This document shows, piece after piece, positions 40,037 to 54,997 of a stretch of 64,000 bases of DNA; within the stretch, counting starts at the first letter, position 1; every line of letters starts with the position of its first letter. The position numbers were made by a program, and so were the translations under genes. The notes under the pieces are model-generated. The model made no database searches and was not told the origin of the DNA. It worked only from the letters and a program-made list of their open reading frames with translations. The DNA comes from Opacimonas viscosa (GTDB lineage Bacteria; Pseudomonadota; Gammaproteobacteria; Enterobacterales; Alteromonadaceae). The stretch is taken from contig NZ_JANATA010000010.1 of the NCBI RefSeq assembly GCF_024199005.1, positions 1-64,000 of the forward strand, in the 5' to 3' direction.

Positions 40037-42610
40037 TCAGCTCTTTTTGCCCTTGATAGAACGCCCTGCTTTTTCTAATAATGGTTCTTCTGGCCAGCGA
40101 TGTTTAGGATAGCGCCCCCGCATTTCTTTGGCGACAGCGAAATAACTACTGCCCCAAAATCCAGCCAAATCAGCGGTCACCTGGATCGGTCGTTGTGCCG
40201 GTGATAACAGCTCAAACCTTAATGGCACCTGACCTTGTGCGAGCAAAGGAGATGCCAACTCCCCAAACACAGATTGTAATTGCAGCGCAACCGTCGGTGG
40301 CTCATCGTATAGATATCTTATGTCAAACATTTTACCATCTGGGGCTTGGTACTGTTTGGGTGCGTGTTTGGTTAAATATTGCTGTTGGCTATAGTCTAAT
40401 ATCGCTTCTAACAAAGGTAATAAAGGTATTTTTCTTGCCTGAGCCAATGACTTACCCGCTACATACGGCAGAAACCAGTCTGAGATATGCTGCAACAAAA
40501 ACGCCTCATCAATTAATGGGACCTCTGTTGGACAATACTGATGTAACCAACATACGCGCGCACACCACTTTTGACACCCTTCTGTAAAATTGAGTACCTG
40601 TAAACCATGATTCTGGACCAAACTCACCAATACTTCAGAAACGTCAGTTCCAGACCAATCGCCCAACGGCGACTCAGATATGAGTAAATGCCTATAGCGT
40701 TGCTGTATCATCGCTTTGACTTTATCGGTCGACTTTTCTAGCTGATAAACTCGTTCTTCTTGGGTGGCAATGTTTGCAAGCACTGCTGTTGTGGAGCCTG
40801 CCACTGCAGAATAAATCGCACCGCCTTGATTTTGTCCATCACAATCTAAGACGACACACCACTCCATACCACTTAACGCATCAAGCTCATGCAACACCAC
40901 TCCACGGCCATTGGACAATGTATAGCTATGCCCCTTGCCCTTCGCTAAACGATCTGGAAAACCCAACAAAGCCATTTTAAAAAGTGTATCTTGGGCAGGC
41001 AACACCACCTCTTGCAGCGGTAAACTGACACGCCGTGCTAATGACTTAAACAAATTCACAACACTGGATAAAGCCACTTGATTAACAATGGAAGTTGGTG
41101 CTAACTCACTCTTTAACACAGAAAACAAAATATGAACTCGAGGTATAATATCTACAGAGCGGTCATTGAGTAAAATATCTTTTTCACTTAGTAGCGCACA
41201 CAAAGCCAGTGCAGCACTTTTTTCACTCGGATTCTGAGCTTGTAATAACATTGTCGCAAACCGTGGTTCGATACCCAATGACTCAGCTTGTTTGCCTAAG
41301 CTTGTCAGCCCTTTATTATCTAATAAACCAAGATCGGAAAGTGTCGTTTGTGCTTGAGCAATATGTGCAGGAGGTGGTGCATCTAACCAAGGTATTGTGC
41401 TGGTGTCCTGCATTCCCCATGCCATACACTCCAATACTACTGACGACAAATCAGAAGTCGCAATGGGTAATGGAGGATAGGGTGCTAAGGTTTTGTTGGT
41501 CGGCCACAAACGGTAACAGTAACCGGCTTGAACCCGCCCTGCTCGACCCTGCCTTTGGATCGCAGAGGCTTCACTAATATAGTGTGTAGACAGCTTAGTA
41601 AGACCTGATTTAACGTCAAACTCACTGCGCTTTTCTAGCCCTGAATCAATCACAACCGTCACATTCGGCAAGGTTAAGCTAGTTTCAGCAATATTCGTAG
41701 CAAAAATAACGGCTGGGTTAGGTGATCGACGCTGTAAAATTGCCGTTTGTTTATCTAGAGCCAAACCGCCATACAAAGAAAATATTTGAACATTAGCGAC
41801 GTGCTCACGACACCATTTGAGACAGTGTTTTATGCTAGCTAGACCGGGTAAAAAGACCAAAATATCACCTTGATGATCAGACGTTTTAACAATCTCTAAC
41901 AATAACAGCCCAATATGTTGAGGTAAGGCTCGTTCATACTGAGCTAATTTGGACAAATGGCTATTTCGCTGAGGTTGTTCACTAACCGGTCGGTAAAAAG
42001 TTGTGACAGGAAAAGTACGCCCTTGTGCTGAAATAACCGGTGCCTCCCCCAAGTACTCTGCCACATCTAGTGTGTTCATCGAGGCTGACATGACTAACAA
42101 GCACAAAGACTCTCGTAAACTTTGCTGTACTTCATAGCTCAACATTAATCCTAGATCAGCCGGGACACTGCGTTCATGAAATTCGTCGAAAATAATACAA
42201 CCCACTCCCGTTAATTCAGGATCATGCTGCAAGCGTTGCGTTAATATTCCCTCTGTCACTATCAACAACCGAGTCTGTGTTGATACCTGTTGGTCATTGC
42301 GGATCTGATAACCGACCGTAGCCCCTACTTTTTCTCCTAACGACTGTGCTAAATAACTTGCCAACGCCTTCACAGCGACACGTCTTGGTTCTAACAAAAT
42401 GATTTGTTGTCCAGCAAAAAGAGGATCAGTAAGCAAAGCTAAAGGGACTGCTGTGGATTTGCCAGCGCCAGGCTCAGCTGATAATACACAACGCCTATAC
42501 TTCCCCAGTGTCGAGATAAGATTAGATAAATGAGCAGTGATCGGTAAATGTACTGGCTCAGGCGTTGGGGTTAATGAAGACAAGAACTTTCCAAATTGAT
42601 ATAAAGGCAA
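40037..42610 (-). CDS. hrpB: ATP-dependent helicase HrpB
   Basis: DExH-box helicase of 857 residues, function in the cell not defined. Walker A SAEPGAGKSTAVPLALL, Walker B/DExH IIFDEFHERSVPADLGL, VMSASMNT, ATNIAETSLTLPNVTVVIDSG and QRQGRAGRVQAGYCYRLW. The C-terminal HrpB-specific region ends with PTQ-type RPIQVTADLAGFWGSSYFAVAKEMRGRYPKHRWPE. The longest frame begins at a TTG (42610) with no clear ribosome site; a second TTG at 42583 with GGA upstream is an alternative start. Confidence 0.94.
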   Translation of the reverse strand: MPLYQFGKFLSSLTPTPEPVHLPITAHLSNLISTLGKYRRCVLSAEPGAGKSTAVPLALLTDPLFAGQQIILLEPRRVAVKALASYLAQSLGEKVGATVGYQIRNDQQVSTQTRLLIVTEGILTQRLQHDPELTGVGCIIFDEFHERSVPADLGLMLSYEVQQSLRESLCLLVMSASMNTLDVAEYLGEAPVISAQGRTFPVTTFYRPVSEQPQRNSHLSKLAQYERALPQHIGLLLLEIVKTSDHQGDILVFLPGLASIKHCLKWCREHVANVQIFSLYGGLALDKQTAILQRRSPNPAVIFATNIAETSLTLPNVTVVIDSGLEKRSEFDVKSGLTKLSTHYISEASAIQRQGRAGRVQAGYCYRLWPTNKTLAPYPPLPIATSDLSSVVLECMAWGMQDTSTIPWLDAPPPAHIAQAQTTLSDLGLLDNKGLTSLGKQAESLGIEPRFATMLLQAQNPSEKSAALALCALLSEKDILLNDRSVDIIPRVHILFSVLKSELAPTSIVNQVALSSVVNLFKSLARRVSLPLQEVVLPAQDTLFKMALLGFPDRLAKGKGHSYTLSNGRGVVLHELDALSGMEWCVVLDCDGQNQGGAIYSAVAGSTTAVLANIATQEERVYQLEKSTDKVKAMIQQRYRHLLISESPLGDWSGTDVSEVLVSLVQNHGLQVLNFTEGCQKWCARVCWLHQYCPTEVPLIDEAFLLQHISDWFLPYVAGKSLAQARKIPLLPLLEAILDYSQQQYLTKHAPKQYQAPDGKMFDIRYLYDEPPTVALQLQSVFGELASPLLAQGQVPLRFELLSPAQRPIQVTADLAGFWGSSYFAVAKEMRGRYPKHRWPEEPLLEKAGRSIKGKKS

Positions 42611-42641
42611 CTAAATAACATGACTCATCTTATCTAGTCAC

Positions 42642-42688
42642 AAAAAAACCCGCAAATATCTTTAACCTAGATAATTCAGCGGGTTTTT
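42642..42688 (-). terminator. Terminator after icd
   Basis: On the minus strand AAAAACCCGC, a loop of 25 bases, then GCGGGTTTTT continuing to seven Ts (plus-strand 42688 to 42642), about 100 bases after the icd stop. The plus strand also ends in Ts, so it may work both ways. Confidence 0.85.
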
Positions 42689-42785
42689 AATTTAGTGCGT
42701 TATAGTTTTTGTATTGTATTTTTTGCGTTATGTGGTACGACAGACAATCACACTGTTTACTCTACATAACGCATGACTTATTAAA

Positions 42786-45041
<2,256 letters not shown>

Positions 45042-45048
45042 TTACCGC

Positions 45049-45074
45049 TTTAACGTTTCCTACTAAACGTTAAA
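45049..45074 (-). promoter_or_regulatory. Perfect inverted repeat in the icd leader
   Basis: Ten-base arms TTTAACGTTT (45049-45058) and AAACGTTAAA (45065-45074) around a 6-base loop, 28 bases before the icd start codon. It could be an operator or an mRNA hairpin; it has no T run. The rest of the 335-base gap up to 45355 is AT-rich, with no gene that I can support. Confidence 0.5.
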
Positions 45075-45355
45075 ACCTATGCTTGAAGTACTACTGTATC
45101 CAGTACCTAATTTTCTAGTGTTTCTGTAATTTGAGTGTGGGGTAATAGATATTTTTAAAGAATACCGAGATATTTTCTCTATTCTTTACAGCTTTCCTTT
45201 GCTCAATCACTAGATGGTGTTATTTATTAGAATTATTTTGGGGGCATTTTATACCATAAAAATGCACAATAACGAACAATAATCGGCCTATAAATGCTAA
45301 ATATGCATATTGGTTCGACCATTGTTCAATATTCAGGTAAGTAAAGGGAGGTAGT

Positions 45356-45535
45356 TTATTTTTTGTTAGATTTTTCTATTGCTTCTATTTCGGCCCAAAT
45401 TTTCTCTGCTTCTGCCGTTATCATCGCATATGATTTAATATCACCTCTGCGCTGGGCTTGCATACCTTCTTCTAGTTTAGCATCGTATTTTTTGCGTAGC
45501 TTCTTAGTAGGATCTGACTTGAACCAACTCAACAT
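45356..45535 (-). CDS. Small DUF6435/Lacal_2735-like protein
   Basis: A 59-residue, highly charged helical protein: MLSWFKSDPTKKLRKKYD at the start, then LEEGMQAQRRGDIKSYA and an Ala/Glu-rich helix ending NKK. This pattern (short hydrophobic start, FKSDP, then an MQAQR(N/R)GDI block) resembles a small family seen in marine bacteria under DUF6435 or Lacal_2735, of unknown function. TAAGGA lies 7 bases before the ATG. The opposite-strand frame of 61 codons over the same bases has no such support. It is co-directional with icd but 335 bases upstream. Confidence 0.75.
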   Translation of the reverse strand: MLSWFKSDPTKKLRKKYDAKLEEGMQAQRRGDIKSYAMITAEAEKIWAEIEAIEKSNKK

Positions 45536-45725
45536 AATTTTTCCTTAAGATATTGTTCTTGCTTTGCTCTATTACTGGATAACTTTGTATCCTAACACTT
45601 GTCATTTTAACTACCCCGCAAGCTAAATTGACTTTCGCACTAAGGTGTAGACTTTTGGGTATGTACATCCTTTATTACTTACCTTACCGACTTTTTGTTC
45701 ACAAAAACAATCTGTTTTCTCCAAC

Positions 45726-45754
45726 AAAACCTTTAAATGTGTGAAAAAGGTTTT
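45726..45754. repeat. Orphan hairpin in the AT-rich gap 45536-45937
   Basis: Nine-base arms AAAACCTTT (45726-45734) and AAAGGTTTT (45746-45754) with an 11-base loop. It lies alone in a 402-base gap with no gene that I can support between the small DUF6435-like gene and the HEPN gene. It resembles a terminator, but no gene ends just before it on the plus strand. Confidence 0.4.
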
Positions 45755-45863
45755 ACTTATTAACGCCTTTTTACTGGACCAAAACTTTCTTTTTCTTTGT
45801 ATCGTAAATAAACGTTTTACTTTTATTATTCCTTTAAGAAGAAAAATATTTTCCATTCCATCT

Positions 45864-45884
45864 AAAGTTTATAGTATAAACTTT
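45864..45884. promoter_or_regulatory. Perfect 21-bp palindrome upstream of the HEPN gene
   Basis: Arms AAAGTTTATA (45864-45873) and TATAAACTTT (45875-45884) around one central G, ending 53 bases before the HEPN start codon. Perfect long dyads at this distance are typical operators for dimeric repressors, and it also overlaps TATA-like promoter sequence. No regulator gene is adjacent. Confidence 0.45.
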
Positions 45885-45937
45885 TTACTTAAGAAACTTT
45901 TTATAGGTTTTATCTTTTACTTTTTTTTGGTGCCATA

Positions 45938-46597
45938 ATGGATTTAGACTACTTTAGTCTTAAGTCAAAACAACAAAGCTCACGTGTTCACGAATGCGAT
46001 AATATAGATTTGCGTATCCACCGTGCACTCTCTTGGTTGAACCGCGCTCATAAACCTAATGAAGATATCGACACTCGTTTCTTATATCTTTGGATAGCTT
46101 TTAATGCAGTTTATGCTAACGACATCGATCAGAATAACCTCACCGAAAGAAAAACGTTTACTCGTTTTATAAATCGTCTGTGTCTATTAGACGTTCAGCA
46201 CGATTTAGATCATCTAGTTTGGGATAAATATAAACATATCATCACTGAACTACTCAACAATAAATTCGTTTTTCAACCTTTTTGGGATTACCAAAATAAA
46301 CAAAAAACCGAAGAACAGTGGCTCCAAGCTTTTCGTTCCGAGCAAGCTCGTATTACAAAAGCCATAAACGACGATCCTCAAACAGATGTAATGCTGAGCA
46401 TTATATTATCTCGGATGTATACATTGAGAAATCAATATGTGCACGGAGGATGTTCTTTCGGTTATCATACTAACCGACAACAGATTAAAGATTGCGTCGA
46501 GTTTTTAGATGATTTTGTGCCCATTATTATTAACATTTTATTGGAGAATCCTGAAGAAGTCTGGGGTGACCCTTGTTACCCTATCGTCCCAGATTAA
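45938..46597 (+). CDS. HEPN-like domain protein
   Basis: A 219-residue helical protein with the HEPN signature RNQYVH (Rx4H, Arg164 to His169) near the C-terminus, in LSRMYTLRNQYVHGG. The N-terminal block IHRALSWLNRAHKPNEDIDTRFLYLWIAFNAVYA is also typical of a stand-alone HEPN group found across bacteria. Many HEPN proteins are RNases in toxin-antitoxin or defence systems, but no nucleotidyltransferase or other antitoxin is beside it. tapT follows after 14 bases, probably on the same transcript. RNase activity is inference. Confidence 0.75.
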   Translation: MDLDYFSLKSKQQSSRVHECDNIDLRIHRALSWLNRAHKPNEDIDTRFLYLWIAFNAVYANDIDQNNLTERKTFTRFINRLCLLDVQHDLDHLVWDKYKHIITELLNNKFVFQPFWDYQNKQKTEEQWLQAFRSEQARITKAINDDPQTDVMLSIILSRMYTLRNQYVHGGCSFGYHTNRQQIKDCVEFLDDFVPIIINILLENPEEVWGDPCYPIVPD

Positions 46598-46611
46598 AAG
46601 TTGTGCGAAAC

Positions 46612-47238
46612 ATGTCTTTAACTAAACGGGTGGTTTGTCATAAGTGTCTATATCCATCTTCTACCTGTTTATGTGACTATGTAGAACCTTTTTCCACCCC
46701 CGTCAATATCGTGGTTTTACAAGACCCCAGTGAATCTAAACACGCTAAAAACACAGTCCGCTTACTCAAGCTATGCTTGCGTAATATTGTTGTGCACATT
46801 ACAGATGGTTCATTCACACCACTATCGGCTCTGAACAAAAATAATACGTTGGTACTTTATCCTAGTTCCACGGCATTGAGTATGGAAGCCCTGATTGAGC
46901 AATCTTCATTATCAGAGACTAAAGCTAAATGCGCTATCGACCTTGCTACCATCAAAAATGTCGTCATATTGGATGGTAGCTGGTCAAAAACTCACAAAAT
47001 TTGGTCGACGCAAACTTGGCTTCACGAAATTCCACAAATAACGTTTGCCGAACTGCCAGAGTCACAATACCGCATTCGCAAAGCCAATAGAAAAAATAGT
47101 CTTTCTTCATTGGAAGCTTGTGCGCATGTGTTAGATAAATTGTATAAAGTTAACGTTACGCCTTTATACAATCTTTTAAACGCCTTACAAGACCGCTGGG
47201 AAGCTCACAAAGTTTTCTCATCCACTAATAATTCATAG
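46612..47238 (+). CDS. tapT: tRNA-uridine aminocarboxypropyltransferase (DTW domain, TapT-like)
   Basis: Makes acp3U in tRNA, at U47 in E. coli, using SAM. About 208 residues. A zinc-type cysteine cluster CHKCLYPSSTCLCD at the N-terminus, then VVILDGSWSKTHKIW, the DTW-domain motif with Ser in place of Thr, and SQYRIRKANRKNSLSSLEACAHVL. ATG 46612 is chosen because homologues start just before the cysteine cluster; the open frame reaches back into the HEPN gene. Its end overlaps the convergent GST by 14 bases. Confidence 0.9.
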   Translation: MSLTKRVVCHKCLYPSSTCLCDYVEPFSTPVNIVVLQDPSESKHAKNTVRLLKLCLRNIVVHITDGSFTPLSALNKNNTLVLYPSSTALSMEALIEQSSLSETKAKCAIDLATIKNVVILDGSWSKTHKIWSTQTWLHEIPQITFAELPESQYRIRKANRKNSLSSLEACAHVLDKLYKVNVTPLYNLLNALQDRWEAHKVFSSTNNS

Positions 47239-47833
47239 CAACATAACCTGGCAAATCTTCTATCTGTTTTAACCAACGTTTGATATGACTAAATCTTGTT
47301 AGGTCAAACCCACCCTCATGTGCGACATGTGTGTAAGCATACAATGCAATATCAGCAGTTGAGCATTCATCTCCAACCAAATAGTTAGTTTTCGCTAACT
47401 GCTTATCCATTATATCCAAAGCTTTATAACCTGGAGGGTGTTTTCTTTCGTATTGTTTACGACGGTCTTCAGGTAATCCTAAGTAATGTTGAATAAAACG
47501 CGCAACCGCTATATAAGGCTCATGAGAGTATTGTTCAAAGAATTGCCATTGTTGGATCTTGGCTTGGACAAAGCTGTCATCGGGGTACAATGCAGAACCG
47601 CGTGCCAAGAAATTAATAATTGCGTTTGATTCTGACAGGACTCGCCCATCCTCTAATTCAATAATTGGTATTTTACCTACTGGTGCTTTGTTTAAAAACT
47701 CAGGACTTTTGGTATCACCCTTTAATAAATCTATATCAATATAATGATGTTCAATCTGTAATAACGCACAGATCAATTGGATTTTAAAGCAATTACCTGA
47801 ACGCTTGTCGCCATATATTGTGATCATTTTCAT
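47225..47833 (-). CDS. Glutathione S-transferase family protein
   Basis: A 202-residue GST. A thioredoxin-fold N-terminal domain with ITIYGDKRSGNCFKIQ, PVGKIPIIELEDGRVLSESNAII (cis-Pro and glutathione-binding Glu-Ser), and a helical C-terminal domain with LAKTNYLVGDECSTADIALYAYTH. Ser near residue 12 (RSGN) is the probable catalytic position, as in theta/beta-like bacterial GSTs. Substrate unknown. Either ATG 47833 or 47827 may be used; the second has the better-spaced AAGGA. Confidence 0.92.
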   Translation of the reverse strand: MKMITIYGDKRSGNCFKIQLICALLQIEHHYIDIDLLKGDTKSPEFLNKAPVGKIPIIELEDGRVLSESNAIINFLARGSALYPDDSFVQAKIQQWQFFEQYSHEPYIAVARFIQHYLGLPEDRRKQYERKHPPGYKALDIMDKQLAKTNYLVGDECSTADIALYAYTHVAHEGGFDLTRFSHIKRWLKQIEDLPGYVAMNY

Positions 47834-47845
47834 GATTCCTTATAC

Positions 47846-47876
47846 AAAAAACCCCTAAGTTTTCACTTAGAGGTTT
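47846..47876 (-). terminator. Terminator after gyrB
   Basis: A 12-bp stem on the minus strand (AAACCTCTAAGT and ACTTAGGGGTTT with one U-G pair), GAAA loop and six Ts (plus-strand 47876 to 47846), 50 bases after the gyrB stop. It closes the dnaA-dnaN-recF-gyrB operon and isolates the GST gene. Confidence 0.9.
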
Positions 47877-47925
47877 CATCATAAAACACTGACAAACAAA
47901 GGGTAACTAAGCCCTTCATTTGCTC

Positions 47926-51454
<3,529 letters not shown>

Positions 51455-51465
51455 AATAGTAGCTA

Positions 51466-52569
51466 CTACAGACGCATTGGCATGATGACATACAAAGCAG
51501 TACTGTTTTGCGCATCTTCAATTAACGCTGAAGCATTGGCATCTGATAAATTAAATTTAACCTTATCTGAGTCCAAAGCATTCATAACGTCAATGAGATA
51601 AGCAACATTGAAACCAATCTCCAAATCATCGCCTTGGTAATCAACATCAACAATTTCTTCTGCTTCTTCTTGTTCAGGGTTATTAGCCGTTATTTTTAAC
51701 TCACCATTCGAAATGTTTAAACGCACGCCTCTAAACTTCTCATTAGATAGGATAGATGCTCGACTGAAAGCATCTTTAACTACTGCTTTATCAGCCACGA
51801 CAGCTTTAGTTGTTTCTTTTGGTAAAACACGTCGATGATCTGGGAAACGTCCATCCACTAGTTTACTAGTAAAGACAAAATCGGCTGATTTAATAGAAAT
51901 ATGGTTTGAACCAATCTTCACCATAACGGTTTGATCACTATTTTCAATCAAACGCGAAATCTCTAGGACACCTTTACGCGGGATAATAACTTGGCGAGCA
52001 GGTAAAGACGATGTAGTGTAATCGTAATTGCAAAGTGCTAAACGATGGCCATCGGTAGCAACTGTTCTAATAAGATTATCTTCAGTCTCCAAAGACATAC
52101 CGTTTAAATAGTAACGAACGTCTTGTTGAGCCATGGCAAAACTAGTGCTATCAATAAGGTGCTTTAATTCAGATTGCGAAATAACAAACTCAACATCACC
52201 CTGCCAATCTTCAAGATTAGGATAATCATTAGCACTTAAAGTAGATAAAGTATAACGGCCTCGTCCAGACCTTATCGTGGCTTTACTACCATTAACTTCA
52301 AATGTTATGTCATTATCAGTCGACAAACCTTTACAAATATCAAATAATTTTTTTGCAGGAACGGTAATTTCGCCTTCGACAAAATCCGATTCCAACTCAA
52401 TACGAGAAATTAACTCAACTTCTAAATCAGTACCCGTTAGCCATAATGCACCCTCTTTCACCTTTAAGAGTATGTTAGATAAAATAGGTAGGGTATGACG
52501 ACGTTCAATCGCACCAGAAACTAACTGTAAAGGTTGTAAAAACTTTTCACGGCTAATAGTAAATTTCAT
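51466..52569 (-). CDS. dnaN: DNA polymerase III beta sliding clamp
   Basis: The ring-shaped clamp tethering polymerase III to DNA. 367 residues (E. coli 366). Starts MKFTISREKFLQPLQLVSGAIERRHTLPILSN and ends with the conserved ALYVIMPMRL. Three clamp folds are visible, with DVRYYLNGMSLE in the second and GFNVAYLIDVMNAL in the third. Located 36 bases after dnaA. Confidence 0.99.
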   Translation of the reverse strand: MKFTISREKFLQPLQLVSGAIERRHTLPILSNILLKVKEGALWLTGTDLEVELISRIELESDFVEGEITVPAKKLFDICKGLSTDNDITFEVNGSKATIRSGRGRYTLSTLSANDYPNLEDWQGDVEFVISQSELKHLIDSTSFAMAQQDVRYYLNGMSLETEDNLIRTVATDGHRLALCNYDYTTSSLPARQVIIPRKGVLEISRLIENSDQTVMVKIGSNHISIKSADFVFTSKLVDGRFPDHRRVLPKETTKAVVADKAVVKDAFSRASILSNEKFRGVRLNISNGELKITANNPEQEEAEEIVDVDYQGDDLEIGFNVAYLIDVMNALDSDKVKFNLSDANASALIEDAQNSTALYVIMPMRL

Positions 52570-52605
52570 TGAGTTGTTCTCATTTGAGTTAGTATGTGTA
52601 TTCTA

Positions 52606-54036
52606 TTAAGAAGACAAGGTTCTTATCAAGTTTTTATAGTCTTCTTTTATATCATGATTTTCTTCACGAAGTTGTTCTATTTTACGACAAGCGTGTAAAA
52701 CCGTGGTGTGATCGCGTCCACCAAAACCATTACCAATTTCTGGTAAGCTATGATTGGTTAATTCTTTTGCAAGGGCCATCGCCAGTTGACGCGGTCTAGC
52801 TATAATTCTGCTACGACGTTTAGACAATATATCAGCGACTTTTATCTTGTAGTAATCAGCTACCGTTTTTTGAATATTTTCAACTGTAACCAATTTTTCT
52901 TGTAGCGCAAGTAAATCTCGTAATGCTTCACGCACAAAATCAATCGTAATGTCTCTACCGGTAAAATTAGCATTCGCAATAACGCGATTTAACGCACCTT
53001 CAAGTTCACGGACATTTGAACGCAAACGTTTAGCAATAAAAAATGCGACTTCATCAGCGAGATCAATTTTGTTTTCCACAGCTTTACGTTTCAGAATAGC
53101 AACCCGTGTTTCTAATTCAGGCGGCTCAATCGCAATAGTCAAACCCCAACCAAAACGAGATTTCAAACGATCCTCTACTCCATCAATTTCTTTGGGGTAA
53201 CGATCAGAAGTCATGATAATTTGTTGATTATCTTCTAACAAAGCATTAAAGGTATGGAAAAATTCTTCTTGAGAACGATCTTTATTCGCAAAAAATTGAA
53301 TATCATCTATTAATAATGCATCAACTGAGCGGTAATAGCGCTTGAATTCTTCGATTGCATTATTTTGTAACGCCTTCACCATATCTTGTACAAAACGTTC
53401 AGAATGCATATAAACAATATGCGCGTCTTTCTTTTTCTTTAATATACCGTTACCCACAGCATGTAATAAATGGGTTTTACCAAGACCTGTTCCCCCATAT
53501 ATAAATAATGGGTTATATGCACCACCAGGATTGTCAGCAACACTACTCGCAGCTGCTCGAGCAAGCTGATTGGATTTACCTTCAACAAAATTATCAAATA
53601 AATATGTGCGATTGATATTACTTTTTTGCTGTGGGCTGGGTACCGGTTTTAATTCTGCTGGTGTCGGAACAACTGGCGCAGGTTGCTGCACTTTATCGCG
53701 AATATTAGGTACAGCTGTAGACAGGTGAGGAATGGAAGAGTTAGCCGTTGTGCCAGCTTGGGTATCGGTAACAGGTGTAGCTCTGCGCGTAAAAACATCT
53801 AACATTAATTGCGGCGCTTTGTCGCCCTTGTATTCAGTGAATAAGGTCGTAATTTTATCTCTATATTTATCCCTAACCCAGTCAAGGACAAAACGATTTG
53901 GCGCAAATAAAGTCACCGCAGTCAGGGTATCATCATCAAATGTTTCTTCAGAGCGTAGCGGACGGATCCACATATTAAACTGCTGAGTATCTAGATCTAT
54001 CTCTAAACGCTCTAAACATCTATCCCATAACTGCAT
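52606..54036 (-). CDS. dnaA: Chromosomal replication initiator DnaA
   Basis: AAA+ initiator that binds DnaA boxes and melts oriC. 476 residues from ATG 54036 ([11 protein letters not shown]), which has AAGG 8 bases upstream and matches family N-termini; a longer frame to 54108 has none. Domains: I, with WIRPL; a Pro/Thr-rich linker II (about 85-150); AAA+ III, with [22 protein letters not shown] and [15 protein letters not shown], the helix-turn-helix with [40 protein letters not shown]. First gene of dnaA-dnaN-recF-gyrB, divergent from rpmH. Confidence 0.99.
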   Translation of the reverse strand: MQLWDRCLERLEIDLDTQQFNMWIRPLRSEETFDDDTLTAVTLFAPNRFVLDWVRDKYRDKITTLFTEYKGDKAPQLMLDVFTRRATPVTDTQAGTTANSSIPHLSTAVPNIRDKVQQPAPVVPTPAELKPVPSPQQKSNINRTYLFDNFVEGKSNQLARAAASSVADNPGGAYNPLFIYGGTGLGKTHLLHAVGNGILKKKKDAHIVYMHSERFVQDMVKALQNNAIEEFKRYYRSVDALLIDDIQFFANKDRSQEEFFHTFNALLEDNQQIIMTSDRYPKEIDGVEDRLKSRFGWGLTIAIEPPELETRVAILKRKAVENKIDLADEVAFFIAKRLRSNVRELEGALNRVIANANFTGRDITIDFVREALRDLLALQEKLVTVENIQKTVADYYKIKVADILSKRRSRIIARPRQLAMALAKELTNHSLPEIGNGFGGRDHTTVLHACRKIEQLREENHDIKEDYKNLIRTLSS

Positions 54037-54481
54037 CAGTGCAACCTTATAATTTTTATCTGTGATTAAGTATACGGATCTATCGACCAGCTTCAACTTT
54101 AAACCCAAAATAAAACATAAGTTACTGTATTTAAATGTATTTATTTAAATAACAATGGAGAGATAACGCATACAAAATGACAACTTATACACAACCAAAC
54201 GATTCAAAAAATAATAAAAAACAAGACAATCTGTGGATAACTTATGTGTAAACTGTGTGTAAGTCATTATTTATTTAAAAATATGCTGATATTTTGATCA
54301 CAATTAGCATATAATCTTGTTAAATGCGTTGACAAGCTGGGATTTGATCTCTATTATTTTGCATCCTTTTACAGCGGTATTGAAAAATTTCGTATCTGTG
54401 AGCATAAAGATTGTTATCAATCACTCATTTTTACACATTATTCACGCTATGTGTTTAACCAACTATATAGAGACTTAGGTC
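54037..54481. promoter_or_regulatory. dnaA-rpmH divergent control region with DnaA boxes
   Basis: Holds two good DnaA boxes: TTATACACA at 54185-54193 and the perfect TTATCCACA on the minus strand at 54232-54240. Weaker TTACACACA-like sequences lie at 54256-54264 and beyond. These suit autoregulation of dnaA, as in E. coli. In some bacteria this interval is the origin itself, but the stronger cluster here is at 60956-61345. Confidence 0.7.
54329..54357 (+). promoter_or_regulatory. Sigma-70-type promoter of rpmH
   Basis: Perfect -35 TTGACA (54329-54334), 17-base spacer and -10 TATTAT (54352-54357), about 125 bases before the rpmH start. A strong promoter is expected for the ribosomal protein gene and probably drives rnpA-yidD-yidC as well. 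Confidence 0.8.
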
Positions 54482-54616
54482 ATGAAAAGAACATTTCAAC
54501 CAAGCAACTTAAAGCGTAAGCGTTCTCACGGATTCCGTGCTCGCATGGCAACTAAAAACGGTCGTAAAGTTTTAGCTGCTCGTCGTGCAAAAGGTCGTGC
54601 ACGTTTATCAGCTTAA
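54482..54616 (+). CDS. rpmH: Ribosomal protein bL34
   Basis: A 44-residue, very basic large-subunit protein. [20 protein letters not shown] at the start and [11 protein letters not shown] at the end match bL34 closely (46 residues in E. coli). First gene of the plus-strand rpmH-rnpA-yidD-yidC cluster, under the promoter at 54329. Confidence 0.98.
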   Translation: MKRTFQPSNLKRKRSHGFRARMATKNGRKVLAARRAKGRARLSA

Positions 54617-54997
54617 TTGATAAATACTGTTTCTAAAGTGGGTGACTATACGTTTCCACGAGAGTTGCGTCTGTTAACTCCGGCCCACTTTAGTAATGTA
54701 TTTGCTGATGCTATACCTGCTCCATCAAAACACGTTACTCTTCTCGCCAAAATTAATCCTGAATTAGATCATCCCAGACTGGGCATTACTATTGCTAAAA
54801 ATAGAGTACGCAATGCAAATGATCGTAACCGATTAAAACGTGTAATCCGCGAAAACTTCAGACTACACCAACATTTTTTACCAAATATTGATATTATAGT
54901 GATTGGCAAGAGTAATCTTGATACTCTTAGCAACCAAGAATTTAATGACTTGTTGAACAAGCTATGGATAAAATTAAAAACACGTTGCGAAAAATAA
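54617..54997 (+). CDS. rnpA: Ribonuclease P protein component
   Basis: Protein cofactor of RNase P for tRNA 5'-end processing, up to 126 residues. Core [19 protein letters not shown], then the RNR motif in [29 protein letters not shown]. No ATG fits: TTG 54617, immediately after the rpmH stop, and GTG 54638 are the candidates, and neither has a clear ribosome site, so translation may be coupled to rpmH. The end overlaps yidD by 34 bases. Confidence 0.95.
   Translation: MINTVSKVGDYTFPRELRLLTPAHFSNVFADAIPAPSKHVTLLAKINPELDHPRLGITIAKNRVRNANDRNRLKRVIRENFRLHQHFLPNIDIIVIGKSNLDTLSNQEFNDLLNKLWIKLKTRCEK

Noticed and set aside
39967-40040. CTGAACTG and CAGTTCAG as a terminator between the YdjM-like gene and hrpB
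   Set aside because: The loop is 58 bases and one arm lies in the hrpB end; unlikely to fold as a terminator.
42706-42724. A GTATTTTTT unit resembling the repeat array at the window start
   Set aside because: Only one copy, within AT-rich DNA after icd; chance match.
45363-45548. A 61-codon plus-strand frame
   Set aside because: It is antisense to the small DUF6435-like gene, which has a better ribosome site and family resemblance.
45623-45938. Short open frames on both strands before the HEPN gene
   Set aside because: Low-complexity AT-rich translations, no ribosome sites, no recognisable motifs.
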